Positions 1 through 13,459 of a stretch of 64,000 nucleotides of DNA are shown here, piece after piece (the first letter of the stretch is position 1; every line of letters starts with the position of its first letter). The notes below the pieces were generated by a model, which saw only the letters and a program-made list of their open reading frames with translations, was not told where the DNA came from and did no database searches. This DNA comes from Lunularia cruciata (taxonomy: Eukaryota > Streptophyta > Marchantiopsida > Lunulariales > Lunulariaceae): NCBI GenBank assembly GCA_948567375.1, contig OX419761.1:3226501-3290500 (forward strand), read 5' to 3'. Made by a program: the position numbers and the translations under genes.

Positions 1-702
1 TTATTGAGCCAATCTACTTCAACTCTGCCAATTTATCTCGTGCGCCTCAGGTGACATTTATAGTTTGAAATTGACCAAGTATTGCATCCTTGAATTCTAC
101 CCATGTCAAAATTGATGCAACAATCTATTGTTCAGCTTGCTCTACTTGGAATCATCACCAAAGTTTTGCCACACCATCCAATTGGCTAGAAGCCAAGAGA
201 ATTTGTTTTTGCTCGTCTTGGTGGCTTCAAAGTAACATTTGCAATCAAACAAAAAATTCTCCACCGTGCTCAAAAGATTCTTGCCTTCAAACACCTTGGG
301 TTCTAGAAATTGAATGCAATCTTCTCCATCTCAAATTGATGCTCTCTCTATATGTTCTTGTCATTGCCGGTCTTGTTCATCCAACAATCCAGTAAGATGC
401 TCGATTTGTTGTTGCATTGCAAGGATAATGTCCAGTATTGCCGCCATAGCTACTACTCTATTCCACTACTCTCAATTTATCTAATTGATTAACACATAGA
501 TACAACATGTCCACCATTCTCCATAAGTCACAACCGGAAGTATCAAGGGTTCCTCAAACACAATGATCATATGCAGAAAATCTTACCCAAAGCATGAGGT
601 GATGAATTGTATGAAATGATGCTTGGGTAATATCTAGATATGAAAATCCCAACGGTTTGGTGGAAATGGATTTGGTGATCCATAAATTCCATCCATCCCA
701 TT

Positions 703-717
703 CTTGCTCTGATACCA
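703..717 (-). other. Primer-binding site, initiator-Met tRNA type
   Basis: The minus strand reads TGGTATCAGAGCAAG, the standard plant tRNA-iMet primer site, one base inside the LTR end. It fixes the orientation of this element and its LTR boundary. Confidence 0.85.
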
Positions 718-718
718 A

Positions 719-1129
719 TGTAAAAGACCAAGACAAAGGAGAAAAATAGGAGAATGGAAGCTCACATTGGGATGCTTGAATGAAGGAAAACTCCAAATGC
801 CTAGCATGAGCTTTGGCTTTGGTATTTATAGGTAGCATACAAAGCCCTTTAAAAGCTTCTCAAGAAGCTTCCTCAAGCTACTTTCTTAGAGTGCAAGCCA
901 AGTTAATTAGGAAACTTCTCAAGAAGCTTCCTTCTAGAAGCCGCCTACTTGACGTGCAAGGTAAGCTAGTTAGAAGCTTCTAGAAACTACCTGCTTGGGG
1001 TGCAAGTTAACTAGTTGGGAAGCTTCCCAAGGAGCTTCCTAGATACTTCTAGAATATTCTAGGCTAATTTGGCTTATTCTTTGCTTTGTTAGCCTTACTA
1101 ACTACATTGCTAAACTCCATATTGTTACA
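719..1129 (-). repeat. 5' LTR of family C' (heat-shock-element-rich)
   Basis: On the minus strand the LTR starts TGTAACAATATGG at 1129 and ends TTTTACA at 719, the same ends as the LTR at 37237-37647. A TATA box (TATAAATA, 823-830) lies near the transcribed end. Upstream of it are many alternating GAA/TTC units. Two are perfect three-unit heat-shock elements: 973-985 (GAAGCTTCTAGAA) and 1047-1059 (TTCTAGAATATTC). Two-unit GAAGCTTC blocks sit at 864-871 and 923-930. Confidence 0.85.
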
Positions 1130-2250
1130 GAGGCCATAACAATGTAAACTTGGCCAATTGTGGGTGAGTGCCCAAGTTTTGTGCGCTCTATCTCATCCAA
1201 TACTTGACCCCTCTACTCCTAGAAAAATCTGATGCAAGGCCAATATAGGGCTAGCTCTAATTGCTGGTTCTCTAATTTTCTTGTAGCTTTAGTTGCTCTT
1301 GCTCTAATGAAATTGCACATTCTTGAAAATCTCTAAAACCTCGCGTAAACCTTCTTTTCTCTTTTTCGTTCCATTGCAATTGAATCATGCAACAAGATCA
1401 AAAAGCTGGAAGTAAATCTAGATGAGAACAAAGCCCCAACAACAAGATGCGCATGTATCCTAGCTTGTGTTCATCTTTAAGCACTAAACTCAAGAAGACT
1501 AGTGGTTGGGACAAAAAGAGATGGGTTGCTAAGGGTCTGCACCATACTACCATATTTATGGAGGCCATGGTAGTTCAAACTGGGCAATTGTAGGTGAGTG
1601 CACAAAAATTCAGCATTGGGACATAGTCCCTAAGCGTACATATGGAGTACTAGGAGCTGGGTGAGGCGTGTTTGTGAAGGAAGTTCCTCTAGCCAAAGAC
1701 CAAAAAGGAGGCATCACAACAAGCTACAAAGAAGCTACCACCCAACCCAAGAAGACATGAAAACCCACATAATGAACATGTGAATGGGACAAGAACCCCC
1801 ACAAAAGAAAATACACATACAAAGAAGAAACTAAAAGTGATGGAAATAAACCAGAACTAGGGAAGAGAGAGCCTATCTAGCACAATAGGAAAACTGCTGT
1901 TTTGCAAGCTCTACCTCATCCAATACTTGCCCCTCTACTACTAGAAAACTCTAATGCAAGGGCAGTATGGGGCTAGCTCTAATTGCACATGCTCTAATTT
2001 TTTTTTAGCTCTAGTTGCTCCCGCACTAGTGAAACTTCACTTTCTCTGAAATCTTTAAAACCTCATGTAAAACTTCTTTGCTCTTTGTCCTTTCATTGCA
2101 ATTGAATCATGGTGGCAAATCCAGATGAGAACAAAGCCCCAACAACAAGATGTGTATGTATCTTAGCTTGTATTCACCTTTGAGCATTGAACTCAAGAAG
2201 ACCAATGGTTGGGAGAGAAGAGATAGGCTGCTAAAGGATCGGCACCATAT
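1130..2250. repeat. Large imperfect direct duplication, non-coding
   Basis: About 1130-1553 is repeated at about 1559-2250. The second copy carries roughly 300 extra bases (about 1606-1902) in its middle. Shared landmarks include GAGGCCAT...GGTGAGTG (1131 and 1561), CTCATCCAATACTTG (1193 and 1915) and AACAAAGCCCCAACAACAAGATG (1428 and 2130). No reading frame is preserved. It could be a segmental tandem duplication or two terminal repeats of an unknown non-autonomous element. Confidence 0.7.
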
Positions 2251-5200
2251 GAACATATTTAAATAGCAAATTGAATGCACTATATTAGCATATTTAATAG
2301 GAAATTGATTGCATTTTTGTGCTTTATTTCCTCTACATTAATTATCTAGACTCCTATTTGAACAAAAGCTTTTGATCCATGTAGATAGTAGAAGATGCAA
2401 TCTCTTGTTAGATCTTCTTTCAATTTCAAGCCAATTCTTCTGATTATTTGTCTCCTTCTATATCCAAATCCCTCTTGATCTTCTCTCTCATCATATAGAA
2501 CATTATCCACATCCCACAATCAGCTTCAACTTTCTACTCTACTTTCCACCCAACTTTCCACTTTCTACAATAGTTCTAATGGTTTCTCATAAATATGTTA
2601 ATTTCCATAAAGACAATGGTAAATAGGAAATGGGAGGACATGTACCTAAGCAACCTACTTGACTATCTTTTATCTAGACATTAGGATTATTTGATAATCT
2701 TTCTTCAATGGGTTAGTTTTTGAGTTCCCATGATGACTATCTAACTAGTTATTCATCCTAAACTCCTCTTTCCTCCACCTTGGATGAGTTCATATTTTCT
2801 TGTGACAACTTGAACATCCTATGAATTGTAAGTATGAATTGAGACTCTTTCATTAGTCATGGTGGAAGAATAATCCAACCTTGTCCATGACACTCTTGCA
2901 GTTTGGATTCAGTAGGTAAAGTTGCAGTTGCAAGCTTCTTGGCTATGATTGAAAATTTCTTAACTCTTATAATCTGCAATGGTAGAACCATTTGCAGAGC
3001 TGAATTTTTGCATACTCACTTTTTAATCAAGTTTGATCTAATCTAGCTCTTCATTCAAACTCTTTTGTTAGGCCTTATCTTGCACCCCATAAGCATATGA
3101 AACCTAGTTAAAGTAGGGACATTAGTTTGATCTTGTGATTTAATGGATTAATGTCAAGTCTACAAAGTGTCTCAAATCCCACTATGCCACTCTACCCAAT
3201 CTCTCCAATCACACTCCAAAACTTGTAATTGTATTCTAAACACTCCCTTCCAATTGTGTTTGACTTAATCAGACTAATTGTGTTTGATTGCAACACTATC
3301 CCTTAGCACATTCCTTATTCATATAACATTGCCATCCATCTTTTCCATAGCTCCATCATCACTCCTAAACTCAGGTTCATGGGGAATTCAATGAGATACA
3401 CTAGTTCAATGAGACAACTAGCAGAGGAAGAAAGAAAGATGTTGTTGATTCTCCATATCTTGCTTTTCTTTTATTTACTTATAATATATTTGTTGAGACA
3501 TAGATTAGCAAGTTGGAAGTAGTAAGTAGGAAGTGAGTTCATTCATCCTTGGAAAAGGATGGTCAGAAGCTATATCCCTTATACAAGCTTGATTTTTAAT
3601 AATCAGCACTTCAAGAGAATCCATTAAATGACCATCTTAAAGATAGTTTGAGGTATATCTAAAATTGCAAGTCCATTGATAGAATTAGTGGGAAGGTAAT
3701 GATATAGAATGCACCTTAGAAAAGATCATAAAATGAAAAAAAACATACATTCTAGAAGAAATCAATGGTTTTCCAAGGACTAGGAAGGAGTAATGACAAG
3801 GAACTTATATATTAATACCACATCTCTTATACTTGCTCCATATATCTTAAGATTGTTCCATTGAACTCTATTGAAAATAAATAAACCAAAAGACTCCAAT
3901 AATCCTTGCAACAAACAAGGAGAAAAATTTGTATCTTTCAAGACCATTAAAAGTGAAGCTCATCTATACATAGTGCACTCCCTTTAAAGCTTCTTCTTTA
4001 GCAAGTATGGCATGTAAGATGAAAGATGCCAAGAAGTATGTGGATTGAAGTTGGTGACATAAGGATTATTGCAAGAAAAGTTTAAGTAGAAAATATGAAG
4101 AAGATACTTGACATTGATGATAAAAAACTATTTATTGTAAGGAAATTGAAAATAAAAAATTTGAAGAGTGCCAAAGGTGGTGGATGTATCAAAGAGAAGG
4201 ACTTCAAAGATAATGTAATAAAAATCTCTCAATTTGAATTATGATGTATCTAGAAAGTATAAAGAAAATAGAAGCAAATAATAGTGTTTAATAGCAAAAA
4301 TATTAATGCTCCAAATAATCAATGAGTTATATTGCAAAAGGTCTATACATTTATAAATCTGTAAAGGGTATACAAGTTTGTTGATTAAAAAATATATTTA
4401 TATGCAATTTGATTGAGACTTATATATTTGTGCTTTCCTTTTACTAATTGAGTGTCTTTTTGGTAGTTATTGAATGATTGAGCATAGTTTGCAACCCTTG
4501 TTAATTTGTAATTGCTTGTCTTTGATAACCTCATTTATATCATTGTGTCTCTTTTGTAGGAAACTCAGTAGTGGTATCAAATAGCTCCTTCACCTTACAC
4601 TTTTGCAAATCATACCTTTCATTAATAGTTCTCACTTGCGCCTCATCATTCCAATTTCTCATTCAACTCTAGCTTTAGATGCCACTTTGATCTCAAAATA
4701 CATACACTCATGCATTGGATCTTCAATTACACCAAACATGAAGATAATAAAGGAATTTATAATATTTTATCCAAGATCAACTAACAAAATTTGATGATAA
4801 ATATCAATATGAAGGAGATAAATAATTTTGGAAAGGAGTTGAATCCTCATATATTAATGTTGTGGAATGGAACTTAGGTAACAAGAATGAAGGTCTCCAA
4901 TTAACCAAACATACATATAACTTTGGAATTCATCAACTTTATCCAAGATCAACTTGCAAATGTTGATGATAAATATCAATGTGAATGAGGTAATGAACTA
5001 TATAGAATAGAGCTGAGTTCTCATAATATTATTGTTGTGGAACAAACTTAAGTGACAAGAATCAAGTAAATGAAAAGACAGTGGTGATTGGAAATAATAC
5101 ATCTTTTTATGCCCTTGGAATAAATAATAAGGTTCTTATTGTTATATGATACATAAATTTATGACTAGTTTATGGTATATTATACTAATACATCTAGGGA

Positions 5201-8200
5201 AGTTGTGACTGTTTGATTGAAACTAAACTTGCTCTTAAGCTGAAGGGTAAAATATCTAATTATAGAGTGCCACATATAAATATCAAACTCCAAAGTAAAG
5301 TTAATCACAAGGTGACTTTAGAGACAAGTTCTATTAGTGTGAATTATGTATGATGGTGTTGTTGTGTTTCACATACACAAGAAAAAGCAAACTTTATTCA
5401 ATTATTAGATTGCCACATCAATAGATAATGGTGTTTTTTTGTTTCATATATAACAAAAAATTCAACAAAATTTCGTCAACTATGAGATTTTTTGGTGATC
5501 AAACCTTGTAGTGGACTTTTCTTTTGGGTTAAGGATACCTAGCAATTAGAGGAAGAAAATAATCATAAATCTTATTTGATTCTAGCATAGTGAGAATGAT
5601 GAGTTCTTTAGAACCTCCCTTGCAAGTTTTCATGTTGAATAGCACATTTTTATCCATGATTATATAATATACATTTTTCATGTTGCCTTATGTACATATG
5701 AATTGATTTTATGAATTGATTTTGAGCACATCTTTCATTCCCAAGGTTATATCAATATATGTTTTTGCAAGGTTGCATCAAGCCTTTGTGGATTAGAAGT
5801 GTGCTATTTGCTATTATAATAACCTAGTAGAACAATATCCATGTCTTTGTTATCATGTACTAAATCCTCTACAATAATATTCACTCTCAAGTCTTATGTA
5901 CTAAATCTTTGTTCACACTATGTAGGTCAAGGATTTTATTATAATCATTTTTATTATTTCTAAATATATTGGGTTTCTTTTACTCATTATCTTTATTTAA
6001 AATCTCTCCATGTGATAGAAATATAAAAATCCAAAATTACATCATTACATTTATAGAAGAAAATGTGATGCCAAGAGAATGCTAAAGTGCAACAAGAAGG
6101 CCTTACTGCAATACAATGATAGAAGAACAATAGTACAAAATTGCCCTAGTTCCACCTCCTTCATCTTTGTGGGAGGAGTGATAACTTTTTGGGAAAATAT
6201 GACCACAATTATTACTTGTCATGTGAGATAATTTATGGTTGAGATTGTGATGGTATTTGATTGTCTCAAGCTCCAAATTTTTTATTAATGAGAACATCCT
6301 TGGGTAATACTTTTGTAGAGGTTTCATCTTGTATGAATCTAAGAATTTCAATTCTTACAATGAAATGAAAATGTCCTCAACTATCTATATTTATCATTAT
6401 TATAATCTCAAAGACCAATGTAATAAGGCAAAGTCCTATCACACTATTCCATACTAATGTATTCAGAGCATATGCTTGCTTTGAGGACTATAGTTATTTC
6501 AAAGTAACATTACATACTCAACATCCCAACCAATTAAGGCCAAAAGTACATTCTCAACAAAAAGAGAGAGAGAGAGACAACCAATGCACACCAAAAGAGG
6601 CAGACTGCTCATTCTTGCCCAAGATCCAACTATGAGCTCTTTGATTACAACAAGTTAAATGTACACCATTGTAGCTAGAATTACTTTGACTATTATTCAT
6701 CCAATTTTGTATAGTTTATGTATTTGTTGCCTTCCTTGGATGTGAAACTTGTGTTTCAAGATTCGTCTCTAAATTCAAACTTTAATTCTCTATCATCCAT
6801 TATCATCATGGTAGTTCTTTATCCTATTATCAAAATTTAATAGGGCAAAAATTTAAATGAAATATCACCAACATTATGGCAATGCAATTTATTGAGTTAT
6901 CGTGAATGAAAAAAATAAAAAATCACACATTGGTCTTTTATCTAATAAATACACCCTTTCCAAAAGTTAAGTGTTGGTGCACATATTAGCTCTAAAGTTA
7001 CTATGGTTATTATGTAGCAAAGTACCATTGAAAAAAACTTTAAATGATTTAATGGGCCATTCATAAGATCAACCAAATAACTTCAAGTCATTTCCTTGGA
7101 GTGTGTCTCATTAACCCTCAAAGGGCCTCAATGAGATGCATTCCTAAAGGCCTTATAGAATGCCTAAAACTTAAGAATGATTTGTGCACAAAAAGTATTC
7201 CAATGCAAAAAATTTGGAGGCGATAGACATACGCTTGCCTTATGATCATACCCTTCCCTTTACATCATTTTGATCCTTGTAAGATAAATGGTTCAAAGAA
7301 TACACAATCTTTATTAAATGGTTGAGAGATAAGAATTCTCACCACAATGGGCGGATTTCCTAAAGCCAATGCTTTCCTTTGGTTGATATCCTTTTGAATG
7401 TAATGATTCCTCATTACAAAAATGTCTTGGTTGAAACCAGAAATATGGTCAATGGAGCCAACTCTAAGAAGCAAGCATTACTTAAAATGAACTTTGTTGA
7501 CTCTTATGGCATACAAGATATCCATCTCAAATCTTACTACATGACTCAAAGACTAACCCAAGTTCACAACCATTGTAGGAGGAACCCACTTGGTTGACTT
7601 AGGCTACAAAAAGGAAATATAACAACCTTGAATCTCACCTAAGTGATACCACTAGTGACACTTTGTATGTGCACTATGTGCTAAAAGAAAGAAAGGGATA
7701 GAATTTGTTACCATCAAGTATACTAGCTAAAAAATAATTCTCTCATTTTCTCTCCAAATCTCTTATACTCTCCTCAAGTCACTCATTCTCTCTCTTATGC
7801 CAAAACCGCTCTAAAATGGACTCTAAGTGAACAATTTATCAATATTAGCATAGAAGATCTTCCTCTAACAGTCATAAAAGGTCTTCTAGAGTTAGAAATT
7901 CCTCTAGTATAAACACCACAATAATAACACTCTCAAGTAGAAAATATCACTCTTTATTTAGCAAGGAGAGGGAGTACTTACAAACCCTCATTCCCCTTAC
8001 TCACTCCATGCTCTAAGCTCTTTAAGGAATGGATAGTTTCACTTTCTAAGCCTCTCTTTACATACACACTAAAATTACCATAATAAGTGTATCGGTAAAT
8101 GGGTAATATCCATAATTTTCCCTCAATTATTCTAGGTAAGGAACCCTTGCTCAATATGATATCACATGGGCTTTTGGCCTTATATGTCTCCTTTTGGAAG

Positions 8201-8580
8201 CTTCTAAGCATATTCTTTAGGAATCAAAGACTTCTATTCATTAACAATTACAATATATTCTAAGGTCAAGTCAAAGCTACCTAACTTGACCTACTTCCAC
8301 TACTAAAAGTCACCTAACTTGGTCAAGCCAATAGGAGTTCAAGACCTCCTATATATACCAAGTCAATTTGACCATGCAAAGTCCAAGAGAGAAGTCACAC
8401 TCTAATATAAAATTCCCTATGTAGATCCCACTCTAATATTATCTAATTTAAAGTTCACTCAAAGGTCAAAATGAGTATAAAATAAAACAAAATAAAACCT
8501 CTCTCCTTATTTAGCTACTAGTTAGAGATACCTCTAACTTAGTTACTAAACTTTATCATGATATTTATAGTGCCAGAGCT
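2251..8580. other. AT-rich intergenic DNA, nothing recognised
   Basis: This 6.3 kb stretch holds only short chance reading frames of up to about 80 codons on either strand, AT-rich runs and a small GA run near 6560-6577. I see no transposon domain, LTR pair, RNA gene or conserved motif. A frame near 7379-7597 and its neighbours look slightly protein-like but match nothing I recognise. Confidence 0.6.
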
Positions 8581-8589
8581 AGTTTGCTC

Positions 8590-8990
8590 AGACGTTGGAG
8601 TGGTAGTGTTGGCAATCATAATTATTTCAGTTGTTGCTCATGGACTACTTGATGATGGCCAAATTTCATGTTAGGGCTATTAATCACATGGTGAGACCCA
8701 CTATCACTTGCACCATTTGCACCATCAGATTTGGCATTAGTGGCACCATTAGGGCAGTAGACCTAGGTCAAGCAAAAGAGATACTTTCAAAGTGTAGCTC
8801 TAAAGAACTCATTTCTTTGATGTTGAGCCTTCAAGTTCTTGGCTATGGCGGACAAAGGCCAACAAATATCACTTGGAGTCTTTAGCTAGAGTGTGTGTGG
8901 CTTGATTATAATCGATGCCTGATTGTTGGCAGATTGTTGAATGGAGAATTGAGTTCAAATCTAATTTTAGTATGATTTGAGTGGAATAGT
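8590..8990 (+). repeat. Family D LTR-like segment
   Basis: This block is similar to the reverse complement of about 13790-14160. Shared text includes CCATCACTTGCACCATTTTC-like sequence, an AGACCTAGGT core and a CTTGATTGTAAT...GCC(T/C)...TTGTTG tail. A primer-site-like TATCAAAG follows near 9000, and decayed gag-like sequence begins downstream. That suggests the 3' part of a 5' LTR facing right, but the outer end and a clean TG start were not found. Confidence 0.45.
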
Positions 8991-8999
8991 GAACTGATT

Positions 9000-11900
9000 A
9001 TATCAAAGAAATGAGAGTTGGGGAGAAATCAAGTGCAAGAATTGAAGACGTTGGTGGTATCTCTAAACCTAATGGATTATTGGTACATTCAATCTGGTCT
9101 TAGATTTTGTTGAGAGTGATCATGTGCAGATGCACTATTTGAAGTGATGTAGATCTAGAAGTGGATTAGATGGTGTGGAAGAATTACCTAAATTTCTCAA
9201 ATTTCAGGTCAATTTTGAGTCAGTGGATGTCAATTTGAGTGCAAGGAGTGAAATCAAAAGCCCTTATGTTGCAAATTAGACTTGAGAAGCAAAATTGGAG
9301 GCACATTTGACAACTCATTCCCTCAAATTAAGGATTAGTAGATCCTCATCTTCTCAATTTGGCCCAAGTTGATAGTTAGTGGAGGATTTGGTGGTCAACT
9401 AATTATAGAAGAGGTGCATCAGATTGGCAGAGGTTGTCCATATTTGGAGGTCAAGTTGGCAGAGGTTGTCCAAAGTTGGGGTTTCCTTGAATTGCCCTAG
9501 CTAGTGCTCAAGTTGGTGAAGGTTTGCTAGATTTGGAGGGGGTTCAAATTGGAAAAAAGAAAGACCTCATTTGGTTAAATTTTGGCATTTTGAAGCTTCA
9601 TGGCATAAGGCTAGAAGGGCCATCAAGCTAGCTTGAGATTAGCCAATTTAAATGAGTTTTGGTCATCATTTGGTAAAATCTACCCACCTTTCTAGATTAT
9701 TTGTAATAGAGTTTGAAATCCAGATCTTTGGTTCCTAGATTGGTACCTTAGCCAACTTGTCCACTCACTTTTTGTCCTAGTGACCGGTTGATTGATACAT
9801 ATACTCATGTAGCTTTGGTTAGGAAAGGTAATTTGATCCCATAATTGGTGATCCTAGTAGCTTAAGAGTAGATAGACATTCCTATTATATCAAATGCCAA
9901 ATGGTGGCAGAGTCAATCCAATGTTGATTTATAAGATGAAGGGCATTTGTTTGAAATTCTTGTGGTTGCTTCTTGTGCACCATGTTTGTGTGAGATGCCT
10001 TGACTTTACAACATTGGTGCTCTAGTGTGCTCTTGGTAATGAGGCCGGAATGATGACCAATCAAACTACCTATGTTTCTTTTTGATGAAGCATGAAATGA
10101 TGGCATGCAAATTGTTAGAGTGCTAGCAGATTGTGATCACAGGTTAGATGTCAACCTTTTCTCTTAATGTAGTTAGAATAGTTAAAGCTATATTAGTGAG
10201 TGGGGTTCAGTTGGTGGTGGCACTTGATGTTGGCATGTGCGGTGGCTATGGTTACAATTTGAGTTACATTGTCACAACAAAGTTCTTTGGGAATTCCAAA
10301 GGAGATATCACTAGAGTACACAATGGGTTTACACAGAGTGACACTTGGTATTAGCTTGTATCTCAAGTCGTAATGAAGGAGAGATTGACTCTGATTTGGA
10401 GTTTGATACAAGAGTTGATTCAATTAAGAGTGCACCTAGTGTGCTTGCAGTAATGTTGTAGGACATGGACAAGATTTATAGGGCCTCTAAGAGCCCCATG
10501 CACTATTATCTATAGTGGATAACATTGAGTTAAGTGACTTCATCTAGGAGTTTGATAGTTGGTGTGATCTAGAGTAGATGAAAAACTCAACTTTGTTCCT
10601 ACCTTTCATAACATACAAAGGGTTGTTCCAACACTTGGAAGGTCCACCAATAGATTACTATCATGAGTTCAAGAGAGCTCACTTGGAGAAGATCAAGCTA
10701 TGGAGATAGACTAGTCTCTAAACTACATCTCCATCTTTAGGCTTGGTTTCTATGGGTAGATTGGCAATATCTTTGAATTCTAGCTCTAGTAACATTAGTG
10801 TATCTAGTAGAGATGCACTAATAGGACATGCTGCTACTACAAGTGGAAGTAGGGTTGAGAGAAGTGGTGCAATATTGGGGTTTAATCCCATGGTAGAGTT
10901 CTTCTAGTGTTTGAGGTAGAACTACCAAGGAATATAGATTGACAAGCTAAGGATTTTGCAAGAGTACCAATGGACAACTTGAGAGAGCTAACACAAAGTA
11001 TACACTTGTATGAGACAACTAATGAGTTTCACTCAAGGAGTTATTGAGGCCTAGGCAGTCCAATTTTGGTATGGGATCTTGGACAAGGATTTGCAATGTA
11101 GAGTATGTGATGCTACATTGTTATAGGCTACCTTATCTACATTGGCAATTATCTTCAGTTGGGTTGAGCGCATGAACTCAACATGGTGGAGGAGAGAGTG
11201 GTGATATCTGAATTTGGTAGGAAAAAATCATCCACAACTAATACTTCTTCTAGAGTGTAGTAGAGTGCACACACCATGTTGGCTTTTGAGTGTAGAATAG
11301 ATAGCCTAGATCTTATGGAACGAGTGGAGGGTCTAGTGTAGATAGAGCCTTACCTTCATTTTTGGGTCAATAGCAATGAGTGAGTAGTGAGGTTGCTTGT
11401 TGGACTTGTGGTAGATCTCACCACAAAGCAAGTGCACTCAAGGCAATGGACATGCTACCTCTAGTGCGTCATAGCAAGCACAAAGATAGTGTGACCATTG
11501 CCATAGATTTAGTCACACCAATGACCAATGCTTTTACCTTTACCTACAATTACAAAGTGGTAGGACTGCTATGGTAGGTAGTAGAGGAGCTCAAGGTCAT
11601 GGAAGATGAGGTGGTGGTAGATAACCCACACTTAGTAGGGGCTTAGTACTTGCCCTTGATTCTAATACAAACATGGCTACTTGGATTGAATAGTTGGAGC
11701 AAAGATTGGCTAGCTTGGCCATAGTTTCAAGGAGATCAGATTTAGGTGTTGAGACTTCCACCTCTTATGTTGGTGATAGAGATGTCTTGGACTTTATGTG
11801 TGTAGAAATATAGGTAGATGCATCTTCCATAGTAACTAGGAATGCAATACATGCTCCATAGCCTAGAGGAGCATCAATGGACTTAGAATACAAAGGAGGA

Positions 11901-12830
11901 AAGACCCGTAGAGAGGAAAGACCCATAGATAGGTTAGACTTTCATAGTCTTTCACACTCTCTAAGGCACTATAGATGACATCCATGGCTCTTAGACATCC
12001 TAGTGTAAGTGTGGTAGGTAGTGATGGAGTGCATGATGAACTAGAAGCTATTCAACCATCTACTACTACACATATTGAGGTTAGCACAAAGTTGGGGGCT
12101 GCGTAGGTGATATGCGCTTTCCTTTGTTCTTAGCTAGTGACGTGCTTACCTTAGGAGTTGACCCAACTTCAATGTTTTGGTTGGCTGCCACACTTTGTGA
12201 GAGTAGGGATAATATAGTTCTTGCTTCTAGAGCAAAGGTGGTTGATAGCAGAGCTAACTTGGTTGAGGAGCATGGGATCCACTCAATGACCAATGGTAGT
12301 GGTAGGCAACAATAGTTAGGTTGGAGGAGTTACCAACTAGACCTACCTTTGAGCAAGCTTGGTTCACACCTAGAGTTATCTTATTGGACAACCAAAGATT
12401 TCCATTTGGTGGGATCTTCAAGGAAGATCTATACACCACAAAGAGTCTTATTAGACTTTGGTGCATAGCTCTTTACGTTAGAGAAGGATACAATTGTTAG
12501 TCTTTAGCTACAAAAGACCAATATAGAGAGGTGTTCATTTCAAATCCAGACATCTCTAGGAGATGATTCTATATAATATATCACATATGGAGAGCTCATT
12601 GTCCAAATTAAACCCAATCATCTGATTGATAGCTCTATGGTGAGAGCTCAAGCCATTACGACAAGAGCTAAGTCATATGACGTGCTAGTTGGTGGAGCAA
12701 TGTTATACCCCATGGGTTTCAATATTGACTATTGAGAGGAGATAAGCTCCTATAGGCCAGGCTGGCTATCAAGTGAGGGAGGTACATCACCTACCAATAT
12801 GCTTTAGTAGTGGCAGTCTTGGCTCACTAC
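9000..12830 (+). pseudogene. Decayed gypsy gag and protease region (family D)
   Basis: The plus strand carries a heavily stop-ridden gag/protease remnant. At about 11380-11440 it reads CWTCGRSHHKASA, a zinc knuckle (C-x2-C-x4-H) whose last cysteine is now leucine. Upstream (about 10980-11200) is gag-like text such as VERMNSTWW. At about 12440-12720 is a protease-like stretch, with LLDFGA followed by YDVLVGG and LYPMGF about 75 codons later; this retroviral-type aspartic protease layout is common in plant gypsy elements. Frames shift many times and no ORF exceeds about 70 codons. It is probably the left internal part of the element whose LTR lies at 8590-8990. Confidence 0.5.
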
Positions 12831-13459
12831 AATCATATGGCACACTTGGCCTATCAATATTTTGAGTTTTTATTGATGTTAGCAGTCAAGGGTTACCAAA
12901 AGACCCTATTGGCAAACATTTCCTTATTGGGGACATAGGATTTGGAGAGATATAGTCTCATTTATTTGGTCATTTTTGGATGGCCATGTTAGATATATAC
13001 CTGTGTTGGCCAAATTCATGATCTATAGGATCTCCATTTTGGTGTGTTTTGGGAGATATTACATATACTATGCCATCTTTAGGTTCATCAATCCATTTCT
13101 CTAGCCTACATTTTGGAAAATGTCCCTTTGATAGGTGATTCTTGTACATAGGTGGTGGTGAGTACACATCAAGTCCATACTTAGATAGGACCTACATGTT
13201 ATTGGATGCAACCAAAATGGGATCACAAGCTCATCATCTTCATCTTTGGTAGACAAACCTCTTACCTAGAGAGGTTCTACAATGTGCTTAAGATGAGATT
13301 TAATGACTAGACCACCTTATTGTCAATGATATTTGGATGTTGGGTGCCAATCTTAAATAGTGGTAGTGGTTGATAGGTCACTTATGGTAGTGGTGAACCT
13401 TACTGGATAGCCCAAAGCTGCTTTATCTACAATTTTGAGTTTCCCAAGCTCCTATACTT
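12831..13459. other. Unassigned remnant between family D pieces
   Basis: No domain is recognisable on the plus strand. On the minus strand, 12970-13167 is an open frame of 65 codons with protein-like composition (YSPPPMYKNH, YVISPKTHQNGDP) that I cannot assign. It may belong to a transposon internal region. Confidence 0.35.

Larger units (their letters stand above)
1..1129 (-). mobile_element. Family C' chromovirus, 5' end only (LTR, primer site, start of gag)
   Basis: Read on the minus strand, this is the 5' end of an LTR retrotransposon of the same family as the full copy at 32107-37647. It has a 411 bp LTR (719-1129), an initiator-Met tRNA primer-binding site (703-717) and then the gag leader running off the window start. 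The leader matches the full copy: both start a short frame beginning MDGIYG just after the primer site, and both encode a QQQIEHL-type segment before gag proper. The element is cut by the window edge, so nothing beyond the gag start can be judged. Frames are already broken by stops, so it is probably dead. Confidence 0.85.

Noticed and set aside
6560-6577. Short GA repeat as a regulatory GAGA site
   Set aside because: No gene or promoter is nearby; it is an ordinary simple repeat.
7265-7597. Overlapping frames with protein-like text on both strands
   Set aside because: They are short, mutually overlapping, without domain or homologous copy in the window, and surrounded by AT-rich DNA.
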